Below are positions 48,401 through 56,081 of a DNA stretch of 64,000 nucleotides, in pieces. Both the position numbers and the translations under genes were made by a program. The DNA comes from Vagococcus entomophilus (GTDB taxonomy: Bacteria; Bacillota; Bacilli; Lactobacillales; Vagococcaceae). The stretch is taken from contig NZ_NGJZ01000001.1 in NCBI RefSeq assembly GCF_003987595.1, positions 1,196,241-1,260,240 on the forward strand. The letters are read 5' to 3'. How positions within the stretch are numbered: position 1 is the first letter of the stretch; every line of letters begins with the position of its first letter. The notes under the pieces are model-generated. The model saw only the letters and a program-made list of their open reading frames with translations, ran no database searches and was not told where the DNA came from.

Positions 48401-48458
48401 TCAAATCGGTTAAAGCCAATTATTCATTGTACGATACGTATTCACTCGTTTCCCTTGG

Positions 48459-48506
48459 TTAAGGACTGGTAATTATCCAAAGAAATAATTTAATCCCTTC
48501 CAACAT
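48459..48506 (-). CDS. Candidate short hydrophobic signal peptide downstream of rgg-type gene
   Basis: A 15-codon ORF, MLEGIKLFLWIITSP, with a near-perfect Shine-Dalgarno GGAGGTG (48514-48520) seven bases before the ATG. It lies between an Rgg-family regulator and a secreted protease gene on the same strand. The composition (one charged residue of each sign near the N-terminus, then a hydrophobic run with Trp) resembles small peptides read by Rgg/RRNPP regulators: SHP and ComS precursors or the leaderless SIP that acts with RopB. It is too short for standard gene finders. Processing, export and function are inference; chance or a leader-peptide role remains possible. Confidence 0.5.
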   Translation of the reverse strand: MLEGIKLFLWIITSP

Positions 48507-48529
48507 AATTTGACACCTCCCACAAAATA

Positions 48530-48549
48530 TTAATCTAATTTTAATCTAA
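48530..48549. promoter_or_regulatory. Direct repeat TTAATCTAA x2 upstream of the micro-ORF
   Basis: TTAATCTAA at 48530-48538 and again at 48541-48549, i.e. an exact 9-base direct repeat with an 11-base (one helical turn) period, 10 bases upstream of the micro-ORF Shine-Dalgarno. Candidate operator; it also overlaps possible -10 elements such as TAAAAT on the minus strand. Confidence 0.45.
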
Positions 48550-48580
48550 AAAGAGGAGATAAGTTGTTTTGTATATTATG

Positions 48581-49462
48581 TTATACACATATTTCAGAAT
48601 ATTTTTGATTTATTTCTATTTTTATTTGATTTACTAAAGATTCATAGCCTAATTCTTTCAAAACCCACAATTTTTTGTCTAATGCTTGAGTTGTTTCTAC
48701 TTGAGTATGTTTCTTTAAATAAAAATTGCAAATAATTAAATTGATCTCATTAATCAATCGCTCATAAAGATACATTTTTTTCTCTGAGAACTTTATGGCC
48801 TCTTTCATATAAAAACTTGCTTCCTCATATTCCTCAGCATCCAAAAATAAAGAACCTAAATTTGACAGAATCGCTAAATTCAACTGGTACATATTGGGAT
48901 AATTTTCATATTTTTTAATCATCTCTAACAAAATTTGTGATAGTTTTCTAATGTCTTCTTTTTGAAATATGTATAAGATGTTGTTAAACATGTGTAAATC
49001 AAAAACATACCATGTATCCAATGAAGTCAAATAGTCTTTAATTGGCTGTAATATTTCATTTAACTTTTCTTCATTATAATTAGGCTCTCTTTGGTAGATT
49101 AATCCATCGACTAAATTCAAAATCAGTCGATAATGTTGATTTCTCTGCTCAGCCTTACTTACCATTCTAAGACTTTGCTGAATTTCTTTAAGCTTTTCAA
49201 TGTTATTTAGATTCCAAGCAATAGATACTTCTGAAAACAGGTTTTGCTCCTCTGACATTTTGTACCCCTCTACAATAAAGAAAAACTCTGGTGCTGATAC
49301 GTTAAACTTCTTCAAAATATCCAAGACTTTATCAATTGCTGGAAAGATTTTTCCTGCTTCAACGTTCGCATAGTGCGCTCGTGTCATAATACCCTCTGCT
49401 ACTGATTTTTGTGTCAAATTTTTTGATGTTCGAATCATTTTTAATGCTTTGCCGACTTCCAT
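48581..49462 (-). CDS. Rgg/MutR-family transcriptional regulator (RRNPP)
   Basis: A 293-residue regulator. The N-terminal XRE-type HTH (about 5-60; LTQKSVAEGIMTRAHYANVEAGK) is followed by an all-helical TPR-like C-terminal domain with the Rgg hallmark around DTWYVFDLHMFNNILYIF. Such proteins bind short hydrophobic pheromones and control nearby genes. ATG 49462 has GGAGGGG upstream. A good promoter is visible (see 49533-49561). The next features on the same strand are the 15-residue micro-ORF and the LPXTG protease, its likely targets. Confidence 0.9.
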   Translation of the reverse strand: MEVGKALKMIRTSKNLTQKSVAEGIMTRAHYANVEAGKIFPAIDKVLDILKKFNVSAPEFFFIVEGYKMSEEQNLFSEVSIAWNLNNIEKLKEIQQSLRMVSKAEQRNQHYRLILNLVDGLIYQREPNYNEEKLNEILQPIKDYLTSLDTWYVFDLHMFNNILYIFQKEDIRKLSQILLEMIKKYENYPNMYQLNLAILSNLGSLFLDAEEYEEASFYMKEAIKFSEKKMYLYERLINEINLIICNFYLKKHTQVETTQALDKKLWVLKELGYESLVNQIKIEINQKYSEICV

Positions 49463-49532
49463 ATTACCCCTCCAAATTCCCTTATCAACCTTTTAAATCT
49501 AACTTTTTCACACTTACGTATTCTATCTTTTT

Positions 49533-49561
49533 AACATACATTCATTTAAAAACCTTGTCAA
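49533..49561 (-). promoter_or_regulatory. Promoter of the Rgg-type regulator
   Basis: Minus-strand -35 TTGACA (49556-49561) and -10 TATGTT (49533-49538) with a 17-base spacer, about 70 bases upstream of the start codon. Confidence 0.65.
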
Positions 49562-49889
49562 ACAAAATTCCTTTTTTGAAGTCACTTTCATTTAGTAATT
49601 CCCCCTGAAGTTTACTTTTTATTAAATTTCTGGTAGTTTTTTAAGCTATTATTAATTGACAGAATCAATTTTACTGAACGCTGCATCTATGAACTTATTA
49701 AAAAAAATACTCTTATTTTTTCTCTTAATGCATTTTTTAGTCGCTTATCATGTTTGGTCCGATTTTATCTGCAACATTTTACCACTTCTCAAAGAAGCAA
49801 AAACCATACTGATCCTCGGAGTACAAGTCAGAGATACCCTAGGATGAACTTGTCCCATTTTAAAAGAGAGGATTTCTTTTTTTATCTAC

Positions 49890-49936
49890 TTGCGTTTCTT
49901 TTGAAAACAATTTATAATCATAAGTAAGCGCTTACA
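49890..49936 (+). promoter_or_regulatory. Promoter and cre site of the PTS IIC gene
   Basis: -35 TTGCGT (49890-49895), 17-base spacer, -10 TATAAT (49913-49918). AGTAAGCGCTTACA (49923-49936) matches the CcpA cre consensus TGWNANCGNTNWCA at 13 of 14 positions and overlaps the expected transcription start, predicting catabolite repression. Confidence 0.75.
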
Positions 49937-49963
49937 AATAAATAAAAAAACGGAGGGGTTTCA

Positions 49964-51262
49964 ATGGGCCAAACTGATACATTTTTGGACAAGTTTTCTA
50001 ATAAACTGATGCCAATCGCTGAAAAACTGAACCAAAATCGTTACCTAGCTGCAATTCGTGATGGATTTTTTGCCTGTATGTCAATCATTATCATCGGTTC
50101 CATGTTCTTAATTTTCCCAAATTTTCCTTATCAGGGTTTTATTGATTTTATGAATTCAATCTTTGGTGATACTTGGATTTTATTTTGTAATCGTGCTTAC
50201 GATATGTCCGTTAATATTATGACAATTTTCGTTATTATCGGGATTTCTAGGAGTCTAGCCAAGTTTTATAAAGTAGACAGCATCTCTGCTGTGATCTCTT
50301 CACTAACTGCCTTTTTTATTCTAACACCTACTATAACAGACTCTGCTGACAAAGCATCACTGGGTCTTCCAATGGCCAATTTTGGTGCTGCAGGATTATT
50401 CCTAGGAATCATTTCAACTATTTTAGCCTGTGAGATTGTTCGTCTAGTTTTACAACGAGGATGGAAAATCAAAATGCCTGATTCTGTTCCAGAAAACGTA
50501 TCGAAATCTTTTGAAGCACTAATTCCTGCCGTTTTTGTTATTGTTATTTATCTCTTTATCTTCTTTGGCTTTCGTGCTACTCCTTATGGTACCGCACACA
50601 ATTTTATCTTTAAGATTTTACAAACTCCACTGACTTCCTTAGGTTCAACACTTCCTGCTACCCTGATTGTGCAAGTTTTGGCTACTTTGTTATTTTCCTT
50701 TGGCCTACATGGACCCAACATTGTTGGTTCTGTCATGACACCAATCTGGACTGCACTGACCGTTGAAAACTCACAAGCATTCAAAGCAGGAACCGCCTTA
50801 CCTAATATTATTAATGCTCAGTTTGATGCAAATTACGTCAAGCTTGGTGGCTGTGGGACTACAATTGGTTTAGCAATTTTATTATTATTTTTTGCCAAAT
50901 CGAAACAGTTTAAAGCACTCGGTAAGCTTTCTTTTGCACCAAGTATCTTTAATATTAATGAACCTTTGATTTTTGGTTTTCCAATCGTACTTAATCCAAT
51001 CATGATGATTCCCTTTATTCTCTCTCCAATCATTTTTGCATCCTTGACCTATTTCGTAGTCAACATTGGACTAGTCCCGATTGCCAATGGGATCAACATT
51101 CCCTGGACAATGCCTCCCATCTTAGCGGGATTATTTATTGGGGGATGGCGCGGTGCCGTATGGCAAGTCGTTGAAATTTTGCTGTCAATTGCTTGGTATT
51201 ATCCATTTTTCAAAATGGCGGACGCTCAATCACTCAAAACAGAATCCGAAATGAGTCAATAG
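49964..51262 (+). CDS. PTS cellobiose/lactose-family IIC permease (orphan)
   Basis: A 432-residue EIIC of the lactose/N,N'-diacetylchitobiose/beta-glucoside family, with about ten helices and the family segments IRDGFFACMSIIIIGSMFL, FGLHGPNIVGSVM and FNINEPLIFGFPIVLNP. It transports and phosphorylates a beta-linked disaccharide or related sugar but needs separate IIA and IIB proteins, none of which is adjacent, nor is a 6-phospho-beta-glucosidase. CGGAGGGG precedes ATG 49964. A cre site at the promoter predicts CcpA repression. Confidence 0.9.
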   Translation: MGQTDTFLDKFSNKLMPIAEKLNQNRYLAAIRDGFFACMSIIIIGSMFLIFPNFPYQGFIDFMNSIFGDTWILFCNRAYDMSVNIMTIFVIIGISRSLAKFYKVDSISAVISSLTAFFILTPTITDSADKASLGLPMANFGAAGLFLGIISTILACEIVRLVLQRGWKIKMPDSVPENVSKSFEALIPAVFVIVIYLFIFFGFRATPYGTAHNFIFKILQTPLTSLGSTLPATLIVQVLATLLFSFGLHGPNIVGSVMTPIWTALTVENSQAFKAGTALPNIINAQFDANYVKLGGCGTTIGLAILLLFFAKSKQFKALGKLSFAPSIFNINEPLIFGFPIVLNPIMMIPFILSPIIFASLTYFVVNIGLVPIANGINIPWTMPPILAGLFIGGWRGAVWQVVEILLSIAWYYPFFKMADAQSLKTESEMSQ

Positions 51263-51363
51263 AAGAAAATAAACATTAAAAACCTACCAAACGAAACGGT
51301 TGTATCAGCCTTCTTTTGATTATTTCCAAAAAAGTTTACTTTTGCTTCCACCGATTAATTAGA

Positions 51364-51415
51364 AAAAAAGAGCCGGAATATAACTCAAAAGTTATATCTT
51401 TGGCTCCTTTTTTCT
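51364..51415. terminator. Bidirectional terminator, 'GCCTGAAA'-like family
   Basis: Stem AAAAAAAGAGCCGGAATATAACT / AGTTATATCTTTGGCTCCTTTTTT with a CAAA loop; variant of the palindromes at 16532 and 24947. Serves the two convergent PTS genes. Confidence 0.85.
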
Positions 51416-51441
51416 GACTACATAATAGAAAAAATTCAATT

Positions 51442-52872
51442 TTATTTTAATTTATTCATCTCATCAGCAACAAATTGAACCTGGGTCCCTACAATCACCT
51501 GAATATTTTTCGAATCAATTTTGTTGATTCCAGCAATCCCAGCTGTTTTTAGTTTCTTTTCATCAACTTGATCCATCTCTTTTATTTCTAAGCGTAATCT
51601 CGTCGCACAATAATCCAAAGAAATAATATTATCCCACCCATTTAATCCTTGTAATATAATCTCTGCTTTTTGGGCAAATTTATTTTCTGGGTCTGAATCA
51701 GTTTCTGGAAGTATCTCTTCTTCAACTTCTCGACCAGGTGTCATAAGATTAAAGGTCCGAATCATAAAGGTAAAGACTACATAATAAACCACTGCCATGA
51801 CAAGTCCCAACACAAGTAGCATATACGGCTTATTCGCAATTGGTACTTTCAAGCTCAACAGATAATCAATCAGCCCAGCACTAAAGTTGAAGCCTGCAGT
51901 CCAGTGAAAAGCTGCTGCAATAAACATTGACACACCTGTAAGAAAAGCATGCACAATAAACAGAGCAGGCGCCACAAACATAAATGAAAATTCAAGTGGT
52001 TCCGTAATTCCTGTAAAAAATGCAGTAAAAGCCGTAGCAAGCATTAACGACCCTACCATTTTCTTCTTTTCAGGTCTTGCCTGTTGATAAATTGCTAAGG
52101 CTCCTGCTGGCAAGCCAAACATCATCATAGGAAACATACCAGCCTGATACATGCCGGTAATTCCTTTGGTACCTTTACTTGCCCAAAAGTTTCCAATATC
52201 ATTGATGCCCGCAACATCAAACCAAAATACCGAGTTGAGCGCATGATGTAAGCCCGTTGGAATTAACAAGCGATTACACATGCCATAGATACCCGCTCCT
52301 AGTGGCCCTAGTTTTGCAATAACCTCTCCAAAATCAACCAAAGCCGTATACACTACCGGCCAAATAAAGAAAAGAACTACTGACGCTAAAAGCATCGCAA
52401 CAGCAGACATGATAGGCGCCAAGCGTTTGCCACTAAAAAAGGCAAACACCTGTGGCAACTGAACTTTACTGAAACGATTGTACATTTCAGAAGCAATAAT
52501 TCCAGATAAAATTCCTATAAATGCATTGTCAATTTTCACAAAAGCGGGATTGACCGCTGCTACCTTGATTCCTTGATATCCTGCAACCGAGGTATCAGAT
52601 AAGACAGTTGTGACCACTAAAAACGCAGTCAAACCACTAAGTGCCGCAGCACCATCTTTTTCTTTTGACATGCCAAGTGCAATCCCTACGGCAAATAAGA
52701 CCGGTAAATGATTAATAATTGCTGATCCCGCTGCGTTTAGAAACGTCGCAATAACAGGAACAAGCGCGTATGACTGCAACCAGTAGCCAATTCCAATTGT
52801 TAATCCTGCAACAGGCAACACCGCAATTGGCAGCATCAACGATTTACCTATTTTTTGTAAGTATGTTTTCAT
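51442..52872 (-). CDS. PTS glucose/N-acetylglucosamine-family IIBC component
   Basis: A 476-residue EII with an N-terminal IIC domain (about 1-370, ten helices; LPIAVLPVAGLTIGIGYWL, LPTGLHHALN-like LLIPTGLHHALNSVFWF, FFTGITEPLEFSFMF) and a C-terminal IIB domain with phospho-acceptor Cys422 in DYCATRLRL. No IIA domain is fused, so it would use a shared IIA-Glc. Glucose and GlcNAc members cannot be separated by eye. ATG 52872 is preceded by GAGGGGGAAAGAGG; an earlier in-frame start at 52893 overlaps that site. Confidence 0.9.
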   Translation of the reverse strand: MKTYLQKIGKSLMLPIAVLPVAGLTIGIGYWLQSYALVPVIATFLNAAGSAIINHLPVLFAVGIALGMSKEKDGAAALSGLTAFLVVTTVLSDTSVAGYQGIKVAAVNPAFVKIDNAFIGILSGIIASEMYNRFSKVQLPQVFAFFSGKRLAPIMSAVAMLLASVVLFFIWPVVYTALVDFGEVIAKLGPLGAGIYGMCNRLLIPTGLHHALNSVFWFDVAGINDIGNFWASKGTKGITGMYQAGMFPMMMFGLPAGALAIYQQARPEKKKMVGSLMLATAFTAFFTGITEPLEFSFMFVAPALFIVHAFLTGVSMFIAAAFHWTAGFNFSAGLIDYLLSLKVPIANKPYMLLVLGLVMAVVYYVVFTFMIRTFNLMTPGREVEEEILPETDSDPENKFAQKAEIILQGLNGWDNIISLDYCATRLRLEIKEMDQVDEKKLKTAGIAGINKIDSKNIQVIVGTQVQFVADEMNKLK

Positions 52873-52994
52873 TCCTCTTTCCCCCTCTAACATTCAATCC
52901 TATCCTAATCATCACTAGTCAAAGTGACGGCTAAGTAAATTACTTACTCCACCAAGCACTCCATTTCTCCTTTTCCAAAAGAGAAAGAGATTTT

Positions 52995-54044
52995 TTAATT
53001 TTTACTAATATAGTAAAGCACAATGCGAGCAATAATAGCGACTGCTAACAAGCCTACAATAAATAGATGCCTTTTCTTGCGCAACATGACAATTGCGATA
53101 TACTCTCTAATCAAGGCATTCGGTAAAAAATAGAAAGCAGTTTTTGCTCCCACTCCCTGTGCACATAATCCTGCAGCTTTTGCAAATAAACTTGCTCTAA
53201 ACACATGATAGTTGTTCGTGAAAAACAATCCTTGACTGTCCTGCATCCCAGCAGCACTCAGCAATTTTTTTGAAAATAGCATATTTTCATAAGTGGTTTT
53301 TGACTGATCTTCTATCCAAAACTGATCCTCTGAAATCCCTTTGCTCCTTGCATAATTAGCCATAGCCAACCCTTCTGATATTTTTTCATCCGATCCCTGA
53401 CCACCAGAAAAAATAAGTTTTGCCTTTTTTTCAGTTGCCGACACTTGTTTCTTATAAAACTCAATTGCTTTGTCAATTCTACTTGCAAGTAATGGTGAAA
53501 CTCGATCCCCATCAATTAGCCCACTACCTAATACCACCAAAAAATCTTGATTATACTTTGGCTTAGGAAACTGGTAAACAAAAGCAGCACTTAAATAATT
53601 AAAAAAACCACAAAGAAAGTAAAAAGTTATAATTGGGATAATACCCAGAATCAGTTCAATCGGTTTAGGCAATGCATTTGAAGGGACCACAATCACAAAA
53701 ATCCACCAAACTGATAATCCACTTGCTAAAATAAAGGTCAACAAATTAGCAAGCGAGACACTTTCTTTTTTTCTTACCACTCTTGAATTCCAAAACAAAA
53801 AGAAAATTAGTCCAAAAACACCAAACAATAAAACAAACAATAAAAGAACTGCTATAAAAAGTAACATTAAAGAAAAAATGGAATGTTGTTCAAATTGAAC
53901 GAGGATTCCTATTATTTCAAAAAAGAAAAAAATAAGAAATACATTAAAAAAGAATCCATTGATTAATTTTCTTCGCTCTCTTAAATATGAAATTATAAAA
54001 ATCAAAAAACTACCCATCATCAAAATCAAAAAAAACCAAGCCAT
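52995..54044 (-). CDS. YdcF/SanA-family (DUF218) membrane protein
   Basis: A 349-residue protein with four to five N-terminal helices (about 1-150), a DUF218 domain (about 168-310; VVLGSGLIDGDRVSPLLASR, LIFSGGQGSDEKISEG, SKTTYENMLFSKKLL) and one C-terminal helix. The DUF218 fold occurs in envelope-related proteins (ElyC, SanA, YdcF) with unknown chemistry. Monocistronic; divergent from the Cas2-like gene. Confidence 0.82.
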   Translation of the reverse strand: MAWFFLILMMGSFLIFIISYLRERRKLINGFFFNVFLIFFFFEIIGILVQFEQHSIFSLMLLFIAVLLLFVLLFGVFGLIFFLFWNSRVVRKKESVSLANLLTFILASGLSVWWIFVIVVPSNALPKPIELILGIIPIITFYFLCGFFNYLSAAFVYQFPKPKYNQDFLVVLGSGLIDGDRVSPLLASRIDKAIEFYKKQVSATEKKAKLIFSGGQGSDEKISEGLAMANYARSKGISEDQFWIEDQSKTTYENMLFSKKLLSAAGMQDSQGLFFTNNYHVFRASLFAKAAGLCAQGVGAKTAFYFLPNALIREYIAIVMLRKKRHLFIVGLLAVAIIARIVLYYISKN

Positions 54045-54165
54045 TTTGATACTCCTTAAAATTTATTTTAAATTAAAGTATACCCTATTTTTCTTTTCTG
54101 TAAAGTTTTTTCATGTTTTTTTAATTAAAAAGGAGTATAATTATTGTATAAAGGAGGAATGGATT

Positions 54166-54450
54166 ATGCAAGGATCTAATTTTTTAATTGCTTATGAAAT
54201 TCACGAAAACCGAAAAGAAAAATTAGAACTCATTACAAAAGTTATTCATCAATTTCAGGGACTTTGTGTCCAGCCACTCGAGACTTCATGGATTGTCAAA
54301 ACTGCACTAACACCTGAAGAGATGTTTAGTGCCTTAAAAACATTTGCATTAGATGATCATGACTATCTTTTAATTACCGAAATATCTGAAAATTATTTTG
54401 GTTATCTTAAAGGCGAAAATTGGGAAATTATTAACCACCATATTTTTTAA
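54166..54450 (+). CDS. Orphan Cas2-like/ferredoxin-fold small protein
   Basis: A 94-residue protein: LIAYEIHE at strand 1, SWIVKTALTPEEMFSALKTF in the middle, HDYLLITEISENYFGYLKGENWEII at the end. This beta-alpha-beta-beta-alpha-beta pattern and the S-W/T-x-I...L-x(5)E...D-x-LLI..I..N..G-x-L...W order match the small Cas2/VapD-like ('SinR-like') protein family that often stands alone. ATG 54166 follows AAGGAGG. The frame is open 69 codons upstream but that part overlaps the YdcF gene and is not coding. No CRISPR array or cas gene is visible. Function unknown. Confidence 0.65.
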   Translation: MQGSNFLIAYEIHENRKEKLELITKVIHQFQGLCVQPLETSWIVKTALTPEEMFSALKTFALDDHDYLLITEISENYFGYLKGENWEIINHHIF

Positions 54451-54535
54451 CTGATCAATAAAACTATTATCTATGAATTCAGTAGAAACATATCACGTTT
54501 ATGTAAGGTAGCCATAATTTGTATTTATAAAAAAT

Positions 54536-54572
54536 AAAAAACTGATAAGTACGCTACTTATCAGTTTTTTTT
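54536..54572 (+). terminator. Terminator after Cas2-like gene
   Basis: Perfect stem AAAAAACTGATAAGTA / TACTTATCAGTTTTTT with a 3-base loop; also usable by the tRNAs read from the other side. Confidence 0.88.
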
Positions 54573-54616
54573 ATTGTCATTCATACTTATAGAAATCTTT
54601 TTCTTCAACTACTCAA

Positions 54617-54688
54617 CTGGGCTAGCTGGATTCGAACCAACGCATGAGGGAGTCAAAGTCCCTTGCCTTACCGCTTGGCTATAGCCCA
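54617..54688 (-). tRNA. tRNA-Gln (anticodon TTG), island copy
   Basis: 72 nt, full cloverleaf: acceptor TGGGCTA/TAGCCCA, anticodon loop CTTTGA, T-loop TTCGAAT. Its tRNA body is identical to the copy at 62941-63012. Confidence 0.95.
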
Positions 54689-54710
54689 CTATTAAAATAA
54701 AAGAACTAAA

Positions 54711-54784
54711 GGCGACTGATGGGAATCGAACCCACGAATGCCGGAGCCACAATCCGGTGCGTTAACCCCTTCGCCACAACCGCC
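54711..54784 (-). tRNA. tRNA-His (anticodon GTG), island copy
   Basis: 74 nt including the extra 5' G typical of tRNA-His; anticodon arm GGATTGTGGCTCC. Identical to the copy at 63030-63103. It precedes tRNA-Gln on the minus strand, the same order as in the main array. Confidence 0.95.
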
Positions 54785-55050
54785 AAAATAAAAAATTGTT
54801 ACTATCTAGAGCTAGAATCTAGGTCTTCATATATGCTAACTTCTCAAAAACTGCTAGACACTTATGTTATTCACGAATTCTTTCGTCTCCTCAAGCAAAA
54901 AAATAAAAGAGAGAAAGAGTCTTTCAACTTGTTGTTACTACCCAATTTCTTAACTCCTAAGGTATTGTATCATCTTCTTTAGACGATGTCTACAACAAAG
55001 TCAAAAAAATTCCATTCCGACTTAATGTTATTTTACTTCCAAATGGTTGT

Positions 55051-55509
55051 TCATATTGATTGGAAATTTTCATGCAGATAATGGGTGATTTTTTTTCTTA
55101 ATTCACCATGTTTTTCTTCACTGTAAAGATTTTCTTGATTGATCCAACTCTCTTTATCGTACAACCATACCGGCATTTTTCGCCTCTCCTCCGGCTCCCA
55201 ATGATAACGTGGAAACACATGTGCATGAAGATACTGATCCGTATTGCCCAGTATATCATAATTCACACGGGATGCCTGAGCGCTAGCAAGGATCGCATCT
55301 CCTAAATAGGCCATATCCAGCAAGTAAGCTTTTCTTTCTAGATTAGTGAGCTCATTTAACGAGCCAACTTCTCTTTTGGGCAGTAATACGCAGTAGCCTG
55401 GCAAAAATTGAACATCTCCAAATGCAGCATACCCACCATTTAGTTCTTTCATCACCATTGGATTTTTTCCTTGATTCGCAGACAAAATTCTATTTTCATA
55501 CCATTTCAT
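55051..55509 (-). CDS. HIT-superfamily-like protein
   Basis: A 152-residue protein with a histidine-triad-like motif YLHAHVFPRY (about 94-103) preceded by NTDQ, as in HIT hydrolases acting on dinucleoside polyphosphates or AMP conjugates. The N-terminal half (FLPGYCVLLPKREVGSLNEL) fits the HIT strand-helix layout (P.....L.P..H...L..L). The motif is HxH rather than the full HxHxH, so activity may differ. It is the nearest gene to the tRNA pair in the island. Confidence 0.7.
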   Translation of the reverse strand: MKWYENRILSANQGKNPMVMKELNGGYAAFGDVQFLPGYCVLLPKREVGSLNELTNLERKAYLLDMAYLGDAILASAQASRVNYDILGNTDQYLHAHVFPRYHWEPEERRKMPVWLYDKESWINQENLYSEEKHGELRKKITHYLHENFQSI

Positions 55510-55600
55510 TCGATCACTCTCTTTCTTTTGGTGAATAAAACAAGGAATTCCTTTTATCAGCTAGAGCTACGTTTGCCCTGCTGTTTCTTATTTTAAATTA

Positions 55601-55650
55601 GGATAGATTTTGAATGGCTGAAGCTTTCCATCTCATTCAATAATCTATCC
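55601..55650 (-). terminator. Large hairpin after the LytTR cassette
   Basis: GGATAGATT-TTGAATG pairs with CATTCAA-T-AATCTATCC (16 bp with one bulge). No clear T-run follows, so it may be a 3' stabiliser or weak terminator. Confidence 0.45.
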
Positions 55651-55672
55651 CAACTATTTTATCTATTTCTTT

Positions 55673-56059
55673 TTATTCTTTTTTAGCTTTTATTTTTGCT
55701 AGATACTGATTTAACTCTCTAGAAGTAAACAATAAATTCACACGAGTTACGCAATACGAAATTGTATAGAAAACAAGTAAACTAATGGAAAAATCAAGCG
55801 CATTTTTAATACCAAAGAACGCATAACTAAGTATCCAAGTAAATGCACTCACCGCGACAAAGTGAAGAACTAAAGCCAAATTAAAGCTAAACTGCTCATA
55901 ATCAAAGAGAACAGATGTTACGCCAATAAAAATCGAAATTAAGAAAACAAAGAGAATCGACTCTCGTGTAATACTAACAGAGTCTTTAAAAAGCAAACTC
56001 GCTAGATACACAAATGATCCTATCCCTAATCCAACTGCAATTCTATTGTATACGTTCAT
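55673..56059 (-). CDS. DUF3021 membrane protein of LytTR cassette
   Basis: A 128-residue protein with four predicted helices (about 8-25, 35-52, 63-85, 92-112) and a Lys-rich C-terminus, the layout of DUF3021 proteins that sit with LytTR regulators. In streptococcal LytTR systems (HdrRM, BrsRM types) such membrane partners restrain the regulator. ATG 56059 is chosen over 56071 because GGAGG lies 6 bases upstream of it. Third gene of the cassette, 22 bases after the previous one. Confidence 0.7.
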   Translation of the reverse strand: MNVYNRIAVGLGIGSFVYLASLLFKDSVSITRESILFVFLISIFIGVTSVLFDYEQFSFNLALVLHFVAVSAFTWILSYAFFGIKNALDFSISLLVFYTISYCVTRVNLLFTSRELNQYLAKIKAKKE

Positions 56060-56081
56060 AGTATCCTCCACTTAAATTTTT

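Larger units (their letters stand above)
49463..49963. other. Intergenic region between rgg-type gene and PTS IIC gene
   Basis: About 500 AT-rich bases holding two divergent promoters (49533-49561 minus; 49890-49918 plus) and a cre site (49923-49936). An open frame at 49656-49847 with a hydrophobic N-terminus (MNLLKKILLFFLLMH from an internal ATG at 49689) has no Shine-Dalgarno and is not called as a gene. Confidence 0.6.

Noticed and set aside
49656..49847. 63-codon plus-strand frame with a hydrophobic N-terminus between the Rgg gene and PTS IIC, a possible pheromone precursor
   Set aside because: No Shine-Dalgarno at the TTG or the internal ATG (49689), and the C-terminal part does not look like a mature pheromone. 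The 48459-48506 ORF is much better supported.
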